A stretch of DNA of 8,041 nucleotides from Bacteroidota bacterium (GTDB lineage Bacteria; Bacteroidota; Bacteroidia; Bacteroidales; GCA-2748055), in contig JAUVIT010000059.1 of the NCBI GenBank assembly GCA_030592605.1, positions 1 to 8,041 on the forward strand, written 5' to 3'. The notes under the pieces are model-generated. The model made no database searches. It was not told the DNA's origin and worked only from the letters and a program-made list of their open reading frames with translations. Shown here one piece after another: positions 1 to 5,844 of the stretch; position 1 is the first letter of the stretch, and each line of letters starts with the position of its first letter. Position numbers and translations under genes: made by a program.

Positions 1-101
1 CCATATACAATAGTATATGAAATGAACATCCATATGCCAAGCCTTGTTTTTCTTTTCGCTGCATGATCTACACCGAGTTCTACTGCTGGTCCGTGATCCA
101 T
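1..101 (-). CDS. N-terminal fragment of a small membrane protein, probably DUF485 (YjcH-like)
   Basis: An open frame starts at the ATG whose complement is 99-101 and runs off the left edge with no stop, giving 33 complete codons. The protein begins MDHGPAVELGVDHAAKRKTR, followed by LGIWMFISYTIVY, which looks like the first half of a transmembrane helix after a short basic cytoplasmic segment. The MDHGPA start, the K/R-rich stretch and the LG-aromatic-hydrophobic run resemble Bacteroidota DUF485 inner-membrane proteins. These are short two-helix proteins commonly encoded just before an ActP-type sodium/acetate symporter, so a symporter may lie further left (inference). The start is preceded by an A/T-rich leader without Shine-Dalgarno, as is normal in this phylum. 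The family call rests on only 33 residues; another small membrane protein is possible. Confidence 0.6.
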   Translation of the reverse strand, partial: MDHGPAVELGVDHAAKRKTRLGIWMFISYTIVY

Positions 102-153
102 AGTTTTTAATTTTTAGGGATTGATAATCGCGTAATATTTTTACTGCTTCATT

Positions 154-179
154 ATTATAACAAAGAAAGCACTAACAAA
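154..179 (-). promoter_or_regulatory. Weak candidate promoter for the leftward gene at 101
   Basis: On the minus strand a TATAAT (complement of 154-159) lies downstream of a TTTG (complement of 176-179), about 53 nt before the ATG at 101. The spacing (16 nt) fits neither the housekeeping sigma-70 nor the Bacteroidota TTTG/TAnnTTTG pattern exactly. In such A/T-rich DNA a chance match is likely. It is offered only as the best candidate in this leader. Confidence 0.22.
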
Positions 180-349
180 CATTGGCATTTTAATTTTTGC
201 TAAAATCATTACCAATGACTGACTAAAAAAATGTTTGTATTTGATTTTTTATGTCCTTGGGTGGGGTATATATTTTTATTGGTACACACCTGGAAAGGCT
301 GATGCGGTAGTGGTTCTGTTTAGGGTTCATTAGTTGGGGATGGGTTCTA

Positions 350-364
350 TTGATCAGTGATCAA
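350..364. repeat. Perfect palindrome TTGATCA-G-TGATCAA, possible operator
   Basis: Two 7-bp arms that are exact reverse complements flank a single G. The site also reads as a tandem TGATCA. It lies in noncoding DNA about 250 bp before the leftward gene starting at 101. The outer halves TTGAT/ATCAA resemble the half-sites of CRP/FNR-family regulators, but the spacing is 5 rather than the 4 nt of a canonical FNR site. A dimeric regulator binding here is an inference. Confidence 0.4.
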
Positions 365-419
365 AGGTTAGCGCTTAGTATAATATCTTAGTGTTAATTG
401 AGTAACAATTGGTAAATAT

Positions 420-452
420 AAAAAAAAAGGTTGGCCGTGCTAACGGTCAACC
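420..452 (-). terminator. Rho-independent terminator of the leftward two-gene unit
   Basis: Read on the minus strand, the arm GGTTGACCGT, loop TAGC and arm ACGGCCAACC form a 10-position stem with one A-C mismatch. A run of nine U (A420-A428 on the plus strand) follows immediately. It lies 46 nt downstream of the stop codon at 499, the right place to end the transcript of the lipoprotein/secreted protein pair. On the plus strand the mismatch becomes a G-U pair but only a weak T tract follows, so the minus direction is favoured. Confidence 0.82.
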
Positions 453-498
453 CTTTATTCAGGTAAAAAAATGTTTTATAGGATGAGCCTGGCTGGAT

Positions 499-945
499 TT
501 AATCATCTCTGGACCCAAACATAATGGCAACACAGCCCTCTTCAGGTTCTTCTACATTCGCCTCGGGAACAGGCACCTTGACCATGATTTTCAGTTGCTG
601 ACTCGATTCCAGGTTAAAATCCCATTTCCAGTCATAATCATTCAGGCTATTGTCATACAACACCTTGCCATTTCTGGTGTCTATAACTTTAAACTCTACA
701 GCTTCCAGATTGTTAGCACCGCATACGCCGATCCTGTATTCTCTGTCAGAATAGAAGGTCTTATAGAGTTCAGCTTCTTCACCCTCGATCAGCAGGGCAG
801 CATGGTAATTTCCGTCATGCTGATAAGGATCCAGGCCTGCTTTACAGGTATTTTTGGCGAACTGCTTGCATTGTGCATTCATTGCCATAGGCAAAGCGAT
901 CATGCATGCAAGCAGAGATATAAAGAGTATGCCTTTCTTAGTCAT
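499..945 (-). CDS. Secreted four-cysteine protein of unknown function
   Basis: A 148-residue protein. It has a clear Sec signal peptide: MTKK, a hydrophobic core from about residue 5 to 20, and a likely cleavage after MNA at residue 24. There is no lipobox, so it is probably released into the periplasm. The mature part is about 124 residues with four cysteines (26, 34, 75, 138), compatible with two disulfides. It has aromatic and acidic beta-rich stretches (YKTFYSDREYRIGVCG, YDWKWDFNLES) and a proline/glutamate-rich segment near 126-137 just before the last cysteine. The gene follows the lipoprotein gene by 11 nt on the same strand, and a terminator follows it, so the two are very likely co-transcribed. 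I do not recognise the family. A small beta-sandwich domain is a guess from the pattern. Confidence 0.85.
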   Translation of the reverse strand: MTKKGILFISLLACMIALPMAMNAQCKQFAKNTCKAGLDPYQHDGNYHAALLIEGEEAELYKTFYSDREYRIGVCGANNLEAVEFKVIDTRNGKVLYDNSLNDYDWKWDFNLESSQQLKIMVKVPVPEANVEEPEEGCVAIMFGSRDD

Positions 946-956
946 GGTATATTGTA

Positions 957-1883
957 TTAAGATATATAGCTACTTCTTATTTCAATTACTTTGGTTTTCA
1001 GCTCTGTGAATACCCGGTTGGTAATCTTAATGGAAGATTCTGATTTGAGAGTAGTCACATTGGTTTCGGGATCTTCTACAGCAGTGACCTCACCCTGATT
1101 GATGGTAATCTTATCGAAAATGATTTTGAGTGCTTTCACATCTTCAAGTACTGCCTGTGCGTCCTGATCTTCAGGCGAAGACTCAAGAAGTTTAACCATG
1201 ATGTCAAGGCTTAGCTTCTGATCCACAATCCGTTCCACCAGCTTATTATCATCCAGGTCATTCTCATTCACCAGGTTTGTAGCAATATACAAACCCTCAA
1301 TCCAACCTCCCACAAGGACAACTGATGCGGTTCCCTCCAGCTCATTCTCTTTGAGAAAAGCACTGGAATTCATCAAAGTCTCGGAAATAATGTCGATGAT
1401 GGCATCCCGGTTGTTGATCTGCTCTTCCAGTTGGTTTACAGTTTCTTCGTTAATGGCATCCAGGATATTGAGGCCATCAGCCATCTCTTTGGCCGCTCCG
1501 ATATAATCCAGTGTGGCCTGGCTTTGGTCGAATAGACTGGCGTAGCTCAAATCGGTGGAGTAAATTCCCAGATTCAGAGCCTTGCTTTTGGAAGTAATAT
1601 ACTTAGAGCTGTTCGAAGTTGGATTCATCAACTCCTCATTATACGCTGCCCCGGCATTTTTTATTAACATGGCAGTCTCCAGAGGGGAGGGGAGCGAGTA
1701 AAAAATCCTCTTAGCTGTATTCAGCTGTTCCTGAGTTTCTGCGTCAAGAGTGCCAGAGGCTTCAAAATCCCCGGAGCCTTCACCTTCACTCTTCGTTCCC
1801 AGCTTACATCCAGTCAGGATCATACCGAGCATAAGGAAGAGAAGAAGGAAAATTCTACCCAATAACAATGGCTTACGGTTCAT
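957..1883 (-). CDS. Lipoprotein of unknown function
   Basis: A 308-residue protein with an N-terminal hydrophobic segment ending in the lipobox L23-T-G-C26, so Cys26 should be lipidated by the signal peptidase II pathway. A low-complexity G/S/E tether follows (about 30-45), the usual linker of a surface or periplasmic lipoprotein. The rest (about 48-308) looks largely alpha-helical and is rich in acidic and Asn/Gln residues, with a recognisable block LPSPLETAMLIKNAGAAYN near 64-82 and another, GIYSTDLSYASLFDQSQATL, near 106-125. No catalytic motif is visible. It is the first gene of a two-gene leftward unit with the secreted four-cysteine protein 11 nt downstream, which suggests a joint envelope role (inference). 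Its upstream 137 bp separate it from nth and are very A/T-rich, so it probably has its own promoter. I cannot name the family. Confidence 0.88.
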   Translation of the reverse strand: MNRKPLLLGRIFLLLFLMLGMILTGCKLGTKSEGEGSGDFEASGTLDAETQEQLNTAKRIFYSLPSPLETAMLIKNAGAAYNEELMNPTSNSSKYITSKSKALNLGIYSTDLSYASLFDQSQATLDYIGAAKEMADGLNILDAINEETVNQLEEQINNRDAIIDIISETLMNSSAFLKENELEGTASVVLVGGWIEGLYIATNLVNENDLDDNKLVERIVDQKLSLDIMVKLLESSPEDQDAQAVLEDVKALKIIFDKITINQGEVTAVEDPETNVTTLKSESSIKITNRVFTELKTKVIEIRSSYIS

Positions 1884-1957
1884 AGCTTAGTGGTTTTATT
1901 TGCAGGCTTTTTTTCCTAGTTAGAAGCGTTCTTATAAAGTAAAAATAATATTTTTTT

Positions 1958-1973
1958 TGATATATATATATCA
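1958..1973. repeat. A/T palindrome TGATATATATATATCA beside a T8 tract
   Basis: A perfect 16-bp palindrome built on (TA)5, directly preceded by eight T residues, in the 137-bp gap between nth and the lipoprotein gene. It has no G/C-rich stem and no U-tract in the nth direction, so it is not a convincing terminator. It may simply be flexible promoter-upstream DNA for the lipoprotein gene. Confidence 0.35.
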
Positions 1974-2020
1974 GCGTTTTTCCATTGTCTAAATGTACGT
2001 AAAATATGGGGTTAGGGTTT

Positions 2021-2656
2021 CTACTTCTTATTAACATATCGACAAAAGTCGTTGATGCCACACTGCTCACAAGCGGGTTTACGTGCCGTGCATATATAAC
2101 GGCCATGTAGAATCAGCCAGTGATGCGCAAGTGGAATCTTCTCTTCGGGTATGTGTTTGATCAATTGCATTTCAGTCTCATAGGGGTTCTTGGCCCCGGT
2201 GGTAAGTCCGATACGGGCCGATACCCTGAAGACATGTGTATCCACGGCCATGGCGGGTTTCTGGAAAACCACAGAGAGTATCACATTGGCCGTTTTACGT
2301 CCCACTCCGGGTAATTCCTGTAGCTCTTCCAGCTTATCGGGGACCACACCATGGAACTTCTGATCCAGCATACGGGCCATTCCTAGAAGGTGTTTGGCTT
2401 TGTTGTTGGGGTAGGAGCAGCTTTTAATCAGTTCAAACACCTCTTCCTGCTCCGCCGCCGCAAGGGATGCAGCATCCGGAAAGATTTTAAAGAAAGGGGG
2501 AGTGATCAGGTTGACCCGCTTATCGGTGCATTGTGCAGACAGGATTACAGCCACAATAAGCTCATAGGGATCCGTATAGTCCAGTTCGGTCTCTGCCACA
2601 GGCATCGCCTCAGAGAAATATGAAATCACCTTTTCGAAACGTTCCGCTGTTTTCAT
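2021..2656 (-). CDS. nth: Endonuclease III (DNA glycosylase/AP lyase)
   Basis: A 211-residue protein, the usual size for the family. It removes oxidised pyrimidines from DNA and nicks the abasic site by beta-elimination, in base-excision repair. The helix-hairpin-helix LPGVGRKTANVIL occupies 115-127 with the Schiff-base lysine at K121. The catalytic aspartate is D139 in AVDTHVFR. The C-terminal 4Fe-4S cluster ligands are C189, C196, C199 and C205 with the canonical C-X6-C-X2-C-X5-C spacing. The N-terminal LSAQCTD (39-45) is also typical. The gene stands alone on the minus strand, divergent from the aromatic operon with 222 bp between, and looks intact. No clear promoter of its own is visible; a TTG (complement of 2701-2703) about 20 nt before a TAATCTTTT is a weak candidate. 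Confidence 0.97.
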   Translation of the reverse strand: MKTAERFEKVISYFSEAMPVAETELDYTDPYELIVAVILSAQCTDKRVNLITPPFFKIFPDAASLAAAEQEEVFELIKSCSYPNNKAKHLLGMARMLDQKFHGVVPDKLEELQELPGVGRKTANVILSVVFQKPAMAVDTHVFRVSARIGLTTGAKNPYETEMQLIKHIPEEKIPLAHHWLILHGRYICTARKPACEQCGINDFCRYVNKK

Positions 2657-2715
2657 GGGAGCAATATTAGTAAAAGATTATTATTGCGCCATACTACTTT
2701 CAATTTGTTAGGTAG

Positions 2716-2747
2716 TTTGCTATTATGCTAATAAATGATTAGGTTTA
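2716..2747 (+). promoter_or_regulatory. Candidate Bacteroidota promoter of the aromatic operon
   Basis: TTTG at 2716-2719 and TAGGTTTA at 2740-2747 are separated by 20 nt. Known Bacteroidota housekeeping promoters have TTTG near -33 and TAnnTTTG near -7; here the -7 element matches 7 of 8 positions, with A in place of the last G. Transcription would start near 2751-2755, about 11-15 nt before the leader-peptide ATG at 2766. A 5-bp inverted repeat (CTAAT/ATTAG, 2728-2742) lies between the two elements and overlaps the start of the -7 box. Confidence 0.5.
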
Positions 2748-2765
2748 CATCCGATTATTACACAG

Positions 2766-2816
2766 ATGGCATTCAGAAGCTCCGTATATTTCTTTTATTT
2801 TTTCACCTGCGATTAG
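2766..2816 (+). CDS. pheL: Aromatic leader peptide of the pheA-tyrA operon attenuator
   Basis: A 16-codon ORF, ATG to TAG, encoding MAFRSSVYFFYFFTCD. Seven of its 16 residues are aromatic, and residues 8-13 are six consecutive Tyr/Phe codons (TAT TTC TTT TAT TTT TTC). It sits between the candidate promoter and a terminator hairpin directly before pheA, exactly where enterobacterial pheA and pheST operons carry their Phe-rich leader peptides. The expected role is regulatory: translation speed over the aromatic codons would report the supply of charged tRNA-Phe and tRNA-Tyr. Having both amino acids fits an operon that holds both pheA and tyrA. No Shine-Dalgarno precedes the ATG, as is normal in this phylum. 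The gene symbol is by functional analogy only; homology to E. coli pheL is not claimed. Confidence 0.83.
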   Translation: MAFRSSVYFFYFFTCD

Positions 2817-2850
2817 CAACGGGTTTACTCTATGCATGCGGTACCCGGCT
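2805..2850 (+). promoter_or_regulatory. Predicted antiterminator and pause hairpins of the attenuator
   Basis: Segment 2815-2828 can pair with 2841-2850 in three helices: A2815-C2817 with G2848-T2850, C2820-T2824 with A2843-G2847, and A2827-C2828 with G2841-T2842. Two 2-nt bulges separate them, and the loop is 2829-2840. This sequesters the complete 5' arm of the terminator. The same segment 2 can instead pair with ACCTGC at 2805-2810 in the last leader codons, giving a 1:2 hairpin. A ribosome stalled on the aromatic codons (2787-2804) would cover segment 1 and free segment 2 for antitermination. A ribosome at the stop codon would cover segment 2 and allow termination. Pairings were found by eye; no energies were computed. 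Confidence 0.6.
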
Positions 2851-2872
2851 CTAAAGTCGGGTTTTTTGTTTT
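2843..2872 (+). terminator. Intrinsic terminator (attenuator) just upstream of pheA
   Basis: The stem is A-CCCGGCT (2843-2850) and AGTCGGG-T (2855-2862), 8 bp with one G-U pair. The loop is CTAA, followed by TTTTTT, G, TTTT. It lies 26 nt after the leader-peptide stop and ends 6 nt before the pheA ATG. Pointing into the operon and placed before its first gene, it can only act as a conditional terminator, since no complete upstream plus-strand gene needs one. Because it reaches almost to the start codon, it could also hinder pheA translation initiation in read-through transcripts. Confidence 0.85.
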
Positions 2873-2878
2873 GGGCCT

Positions 2879-3718
2879 ATGACAAAGAAGATAGCAATAC
2901 AGGGAGGATATGGTGCATTCCATGAGATAGCAGCACATCATTTCTTTGAAAATGAGGAGATTGAAATTCTCCCCAGGAATACATTCAGGGATATGCTAAG
3001 TACCCTGAAGGACCGGCAGTGCGATTTTGGGATCATGGCCATTGAAAACTCACTGGCAGGGAGTATCATCCCCAATTACAACCTGATTATCAATAGCAGC
3101 ATGCACATTACCGGGGAGATCTATCTGAGAATAAAACAGAACCTTGTGGCTATGCCAGGTGTGAAGATAAGTGAGCTTAAGGAAGTGTATTCTCATCCCA
3201 TGGCCATTCTGCAATGCCAGGATTTTTTTGATAAGCATTCTCATATCCGGGTAATCGAGAGTATGGATACTGCGTTGAGCGCTAAGGAGGTAGCAGAAAA
3301 GAAAGCCGTAGATCTTGGAGCCATATCCAGCAGGCTGGCAGCAGATAAATATGGGCTTGAGATTGTTTCTGAAAGCATTGAGACCAATAAGAAGAACTAC
3401 ACCCGCTTCCTGATCCTTGCTGAGAATGGAATTGTGATTCCTCCCGAAGAGGTGAATAAGGCATCTATCTTCTTCACCGTGGCACATAAATTTGGATCAC
3501 TTTCAAAGATCCTCTCCATCCTCTCTTACTACGAGATCAACCTGGCCAAAATACAATCCATGCCAATCGTCGGAAAAGACTGGGAGTATATGTTCTTCGT
3601 GGATGTGGAGATCAATGATTATGATATGTATAAGCGATCGCTGGATGCCATCGGACCATTTACTCCGTCCATAGGTATCCTGGGTGAGTATAGAAAAGGA
3701 GAATCAGTAATCGAATAA
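2879..3718 (+). CDS. pheA: Prephenate dehydratase with C-terminal ACT domain
   Basis: A 279-residue monofunctional enzyme that decarboxylates and dehydrates prephenate to phenylpyruvate, the committed step to phenylalanine. The catalytic domain spans about 3-180: ENSLAG (56-61), SHPMAILQC (105-113) and the active-site N-Y-T-R-F (173-177). An ACT domain (about 194-272) follows, the usual site of Phe feedback inhibition. In it the classical GALV and ESRP motifs read GSLSK and KIQSMP, followed by WEYMFFVD; this variant is, to my knowledge, typical of Bacteroidota rather than a defect. There is no fused chorismate mutase; that activity is on the next gene. It is the first structural gene of the operon, 6 nt after the attenuator U-tract and 9 nt before the next gene. 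Confidence 0.97.
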   Translation: MTKKIAIQGGYGAFHEIAAHHFFENEEIEILPRNTFRDMLSTLKDRQCDFGIMAIENSLAGSIIPNYNLIINSSMHITGEIYLRIKQNLVAMPGVKISELKEVYSHPMAILQCQDFFDKHSHIRVIESMDTALSAKEVAEKKAVDLGAISSRLAADKYGLEIVSESIETNKKNYTRFLILAENGIVIPPEEVNKASIFFTVAHKFGSLSKILSILSYYEINLAKIQSMPIVGKDWEYMFFVDVEINDYDMYKRSLDAIGPFTPSIGILGEYRKGESVIE

Positions 3719-3727
3719 ACTAATATT

Positions 3728-4813
3728 ATGGTAGTTGATGTAGCGTTGGAACCCATATCCATGGATGGAGCACTGTTTACAAAGCCTGTTATTATGGCAG
3801 GGCCTTGCAGTGCTGAGACCGAGGAGCAGTTGTTAAATACAGCCATTCCACTGGCAGAAATGGGTATTAAAATATTCAGAGCGGGGATATGGAAACCCCG
3901 GACCAGGCCTAATGCTTTTGAAGGTGTTGGAGCCGTTGGGCTCAAATGGATGCAGACTGTAAAGCGGGAGACCGGTATGATGGTTGCCACAGAGGTGGCC
4001 AATGTGAAGCATGTTTATGAAGCACTTAAGTCCGGAGTGGATATTATTTGGATTGGAGCTCGTACCTCGGCCAATCCCTTTGCGGTACAGGATATTGCCG
4101 ATAGTCTTCGGGGAGTGAATATCCCGGTCATGATTAAGAATCCGGTGAATCCTGATGTGGACCTCTGGATTGGGGCCATTGAACGGATTAACAATGCAGG
4201 CATCAAACAGATGGCTGCCATACACAGGGGTTTCTCCAGCTATGAAAAGACCCTTTACCGCAATGTTCCTCAGTGGCAGATTCCCATTGAGCTGCGCCGA
4301 AGAATTCCGGAAATGCCAATTATAACCGATCCGAGCCATATCTGTGGCAACCGGGAATTTCTTTTTGATATCTCCCAGAAGGCAATGGACCTGAACTTTG
4401 ATGGCTTGATTATTGAGACCCACTGCAATCCCGATAAGGCTTTGAGTGATGCGAATCAGCAGGTTACTCCCGACGGACTCAAGCAGATCATTGATCGCAT
4501 CGTGTATCGCGATCCGGAGGTCAATGAGGAGTTGATGCTGACCCTGGCCGAATTGCGCGACCAGATAGATAAGCTGGACGACCGGATAATCAACCTGCTG
4601 GAGGATCGGATGGGAGTTTCGGAGAAGATCGGTTCCTATAAAAAGGAGAACAACATTACAATTCTGCAAACCAAGCGCTGGGATGATATGTTGAAAACCA
4701 GGTTAAATCTTGGTAACAGAAAGGGACTTAGTGAAGAGTTTATTATTAAATTGTTCCGTTCCATTCACCAGGAGTCCATCAATCACCAGACCAGTGTGAT
4801 GAACAAAGAATAG
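3728..4813 (+). CDS. aroF: DAHP synthase fused to AroQ chorismate mutase
   Basis: A 361-residue bifunctional enzyme. The N-terminal type I-beta (KDO8P-synthase-like) DAHP synthase, about 15-262, condenses phosphoenolpyruvate and erythrose 4-phosphate, the entry step of the shikimate pathway. Visible motifs are GPCSAE (25-30, metal Cys27), KPRT (56-59), IGART (109-113), K137, H166-R167, DPSH (201-204) and E230-T-H-C-N-P-D. The C-terminal AroQ domain, about 268-356, converts chorismate to prephenate. Its active-site residues align with the E. coli mutase as R277, R294, K305, R317, S350 and Q354; the usual Glu after R317 is Trp here. The domain order (DAHP synthase then mutase) is the arrangement known in Bacteroidota. 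In such fusions the mutase domain can transmit prephenate inhibition to the synthase. The gene is 9 nt after pheA and 5 nt before aroB. Confidence 0.95.
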   Translation: MVVDVALEPISMDGALFTKPVIMAGPCSAETEEQLLNTAIPLAEMGIKIFRAGIWKPRTRPNAFEGVGAVGLKWMQTVKRETGMMVATEVANVKHVYEALKSGVDIIWIGARTSANPFAVQDIADSLRGVNIPVMIKNPVNPDVDLWIGAIERINNAGIKQMAAIHRGFSSYEKTLYRNVPQWQIPIELRRRIPEMPIITDPSHICGNREFLFDISQKAMDLNFDGLIIETHCNPDKALSDANQQVTPDGLKQIIDRIVYRDPEVNEELMLTLAELRDQIDKLDDRIINLLEDRMGVSEKIGSYKKENNITILQTKRWDDMLKTRLNLGNRKGLSEEFIIKLFRSIHQESINHQTSVMNKE

Positions 4814-4818
4814 CCGAG

Positions 4819-5844
4819 ATGCAGCAGGTAAAACTTACCACACCCGATGGAGTAAGCGAAATTGTTGTTGGAGAGCTCCTTTCTTCGCGTCTACAGATGC
4901 TGGAGCAGGAGCCCATCTTAATGATTGATGAAAACGTCCTCATTCAGCACCACGATCTTTTTGAACCTTTCAGATCTGTCATCATACCTTCGGGTGAGTC
5001 GAATAAAACTCTTCAAACGGTAGAAGCACTCTACAGGGAACTGGTGGGGCTTGGGGCAGACCGCTCCACTCTTATGGTGGGCATAGGGGGCGGACTTGCC
5101 ACAGATCTTGCTGGTTTCGTGGCCTCTACCTTTCTGAGGGGAACGCCATTCGGTTTTATCAGCACCACCTTGCTGGGCCAGGTGGATGCCAGCATCGGGG
5201 GCAAGAATGGAGTGAACCTTGAAGGCTATAAGAATATGATTGGAACTATCAGGCAACCCTCTTTTGTCTGGTGTGATCTTTCACTGCTTGGAACCCTGGA
5301 GAGCAGGGAGTATATCTCCGGAATTGCCGAGGTGATTAAATATGGATTTATCCGGGATATCCACTTTTTGGAATACCTGGAGGAGCATATGGAGACCCTG
5401 CTGAAGCAGGACCTCAGCGTGCTTGAGCATGTGGTGACCACTTCTGCTGCCATTAAGACCGAGGTGGTTCAAAAAGATGAAAAAGAAGCGAACCTTCGTA
5501 AGATCCTTAACTTCGGACATACTATCGGGCATGCCATTGAGCGTCATAAAGGCATCCTGCATGGCGAGGCTGTTGGCCTGGGTATGTTGCTTGCGGCCAG
5601 ACTTTCACACCTGCAGGGGCTCCTCTCTGCTTCTGAAGTGGATCGGGTAGAGCAGCTGGTTCTTTCTGCCGGGTTGCCTGTGAGTATGAAACTGGATCCT
5701 GAAGAGATTTATCAGAATATACGGAAAGATAAGAAGAAGAGTGGGGAGGATGTTCATTTTGTGTTGTTGAAGGGAATGGGTAACACCATCATCAGGCCCA
5801 TTCCGCTTCCTGAACTAAAATCCATCGTATATGATCTGTGTTAG
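4819..5844 (+). CDS. aroB: 3-dehydroquinate synthase
   Basis: A 341-residue NAD- and metal-dependent enzyme that cyclises DAHP to 3-dehydroquinate. The NAD-binding loop is GIGGGLATDLAGF (88-100), followed by the substrate-binding TTLLGQVDASIGGKNGVN (116-133) and KNMIG. The metal ligands are E171 (in GIAEVIKYG), H234 (in NFGHTIGH) and H248 (in LHGEAVGLG). The E-to-H spacing of 63 equals that of the E. coli enzyme, while the H-to-H loop is 3 residues shorter (14 versus 17). The start is 5 nt after the preceding stop. The 3' end overlaps aroD by 14 nt, so translation is probably coupled. Confidence 0.97.
   Translation: MQQVKLTTPDGVSEIVVGELLSSRLQMLEQEPILMIDENVLIQHHDLFEPFRSVIIPSGESNKTLQTVEALYRELVGLGADRSTLMVGIGGGLATDLAGFVASTFLRGTPFGFISTTLLGQVDASIGGKNGVNLEGYKNMIGTIRQPSFVWCDLSLLGTLESREYISGIAEVIKYGFIRDIHFLEYLEEHMETLLKQDLSVLEHVVTTSAAIKTEVVQKDEKEANLRKILNFGHTIGHAIERHKGILHGEAVGLGMLLAARLSHLQGLLSASEVDRVEQLVLSAGLPVSMKLDPEEIYQNIRKDKKKSGEDVHFVLLKGMGNTIIRPIPLPELKSIVYDLC

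Larger units (their letters stand above)
102..498. other. Gene-free intergenic region
   Basis: I see no convincing gene in these 397 bases; all frames are short and broken. The stretch is strongly A/T-rich from about 102 to 250. It holds the presumed 5' region of the leftward gene starting at 101, a perfect 15-bp palindrome at 350-364 and an intrinsic terminator at 420-452 for the leftward gene pair ending at 499. No tRNA or riboswitch-like structure was recognised. Confidence 0.7.

Noticed and set aside
2..19. Inverted repeat CATATAC-AATA-GTATATG at the left edge
   Set aside because: It falls inside the predicted coding sequence of the leftward membrane protein (Ser-Tyr-Thr-Ile-Val-Tyr codons), so it is more simply explained by codon content.
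206..239. Possible small plus-strand ORFs and structured RNA in the A/T-rich leader
   Set aside because: No frame of useful length, no start context and no stable stem could be seen; the region is explained as an A/T-rich promoter leader.
595..960. 121-codon plus-strand frame opposite the secreted protein gene
   Set aside because: It is antisense to a gene with a clear signal peptide, shared spacing and a terminator. The frame shows no family features.
1958..1973. TGATATATATATATCA as an nth terminator
   Set aside because: The stem has almost no G/C and is followed by A, not U, in the nth direction.
1873..2106. 77-codon minus-strand frame overlapping the 3' end of nth
   Set aside because: It overlaps the nth iron-sulfur cluster region in another frame and then runs through the A/T-rich gap, giving a low-complexity tail.
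3050..3487. 145-codon frame antisense to pheA
   Set aside because: pheA has intact active-site motifs across this stretch; the antisense frame has none.
3833..4669. 278-codon open frame antisense to the DAHP synthase/mutase gene
   Set aside because: It lies wholly opposite a gene with complete catalytic motifs in both domains, has no recognisable motif of its own and looks like a codon-bias shadow.
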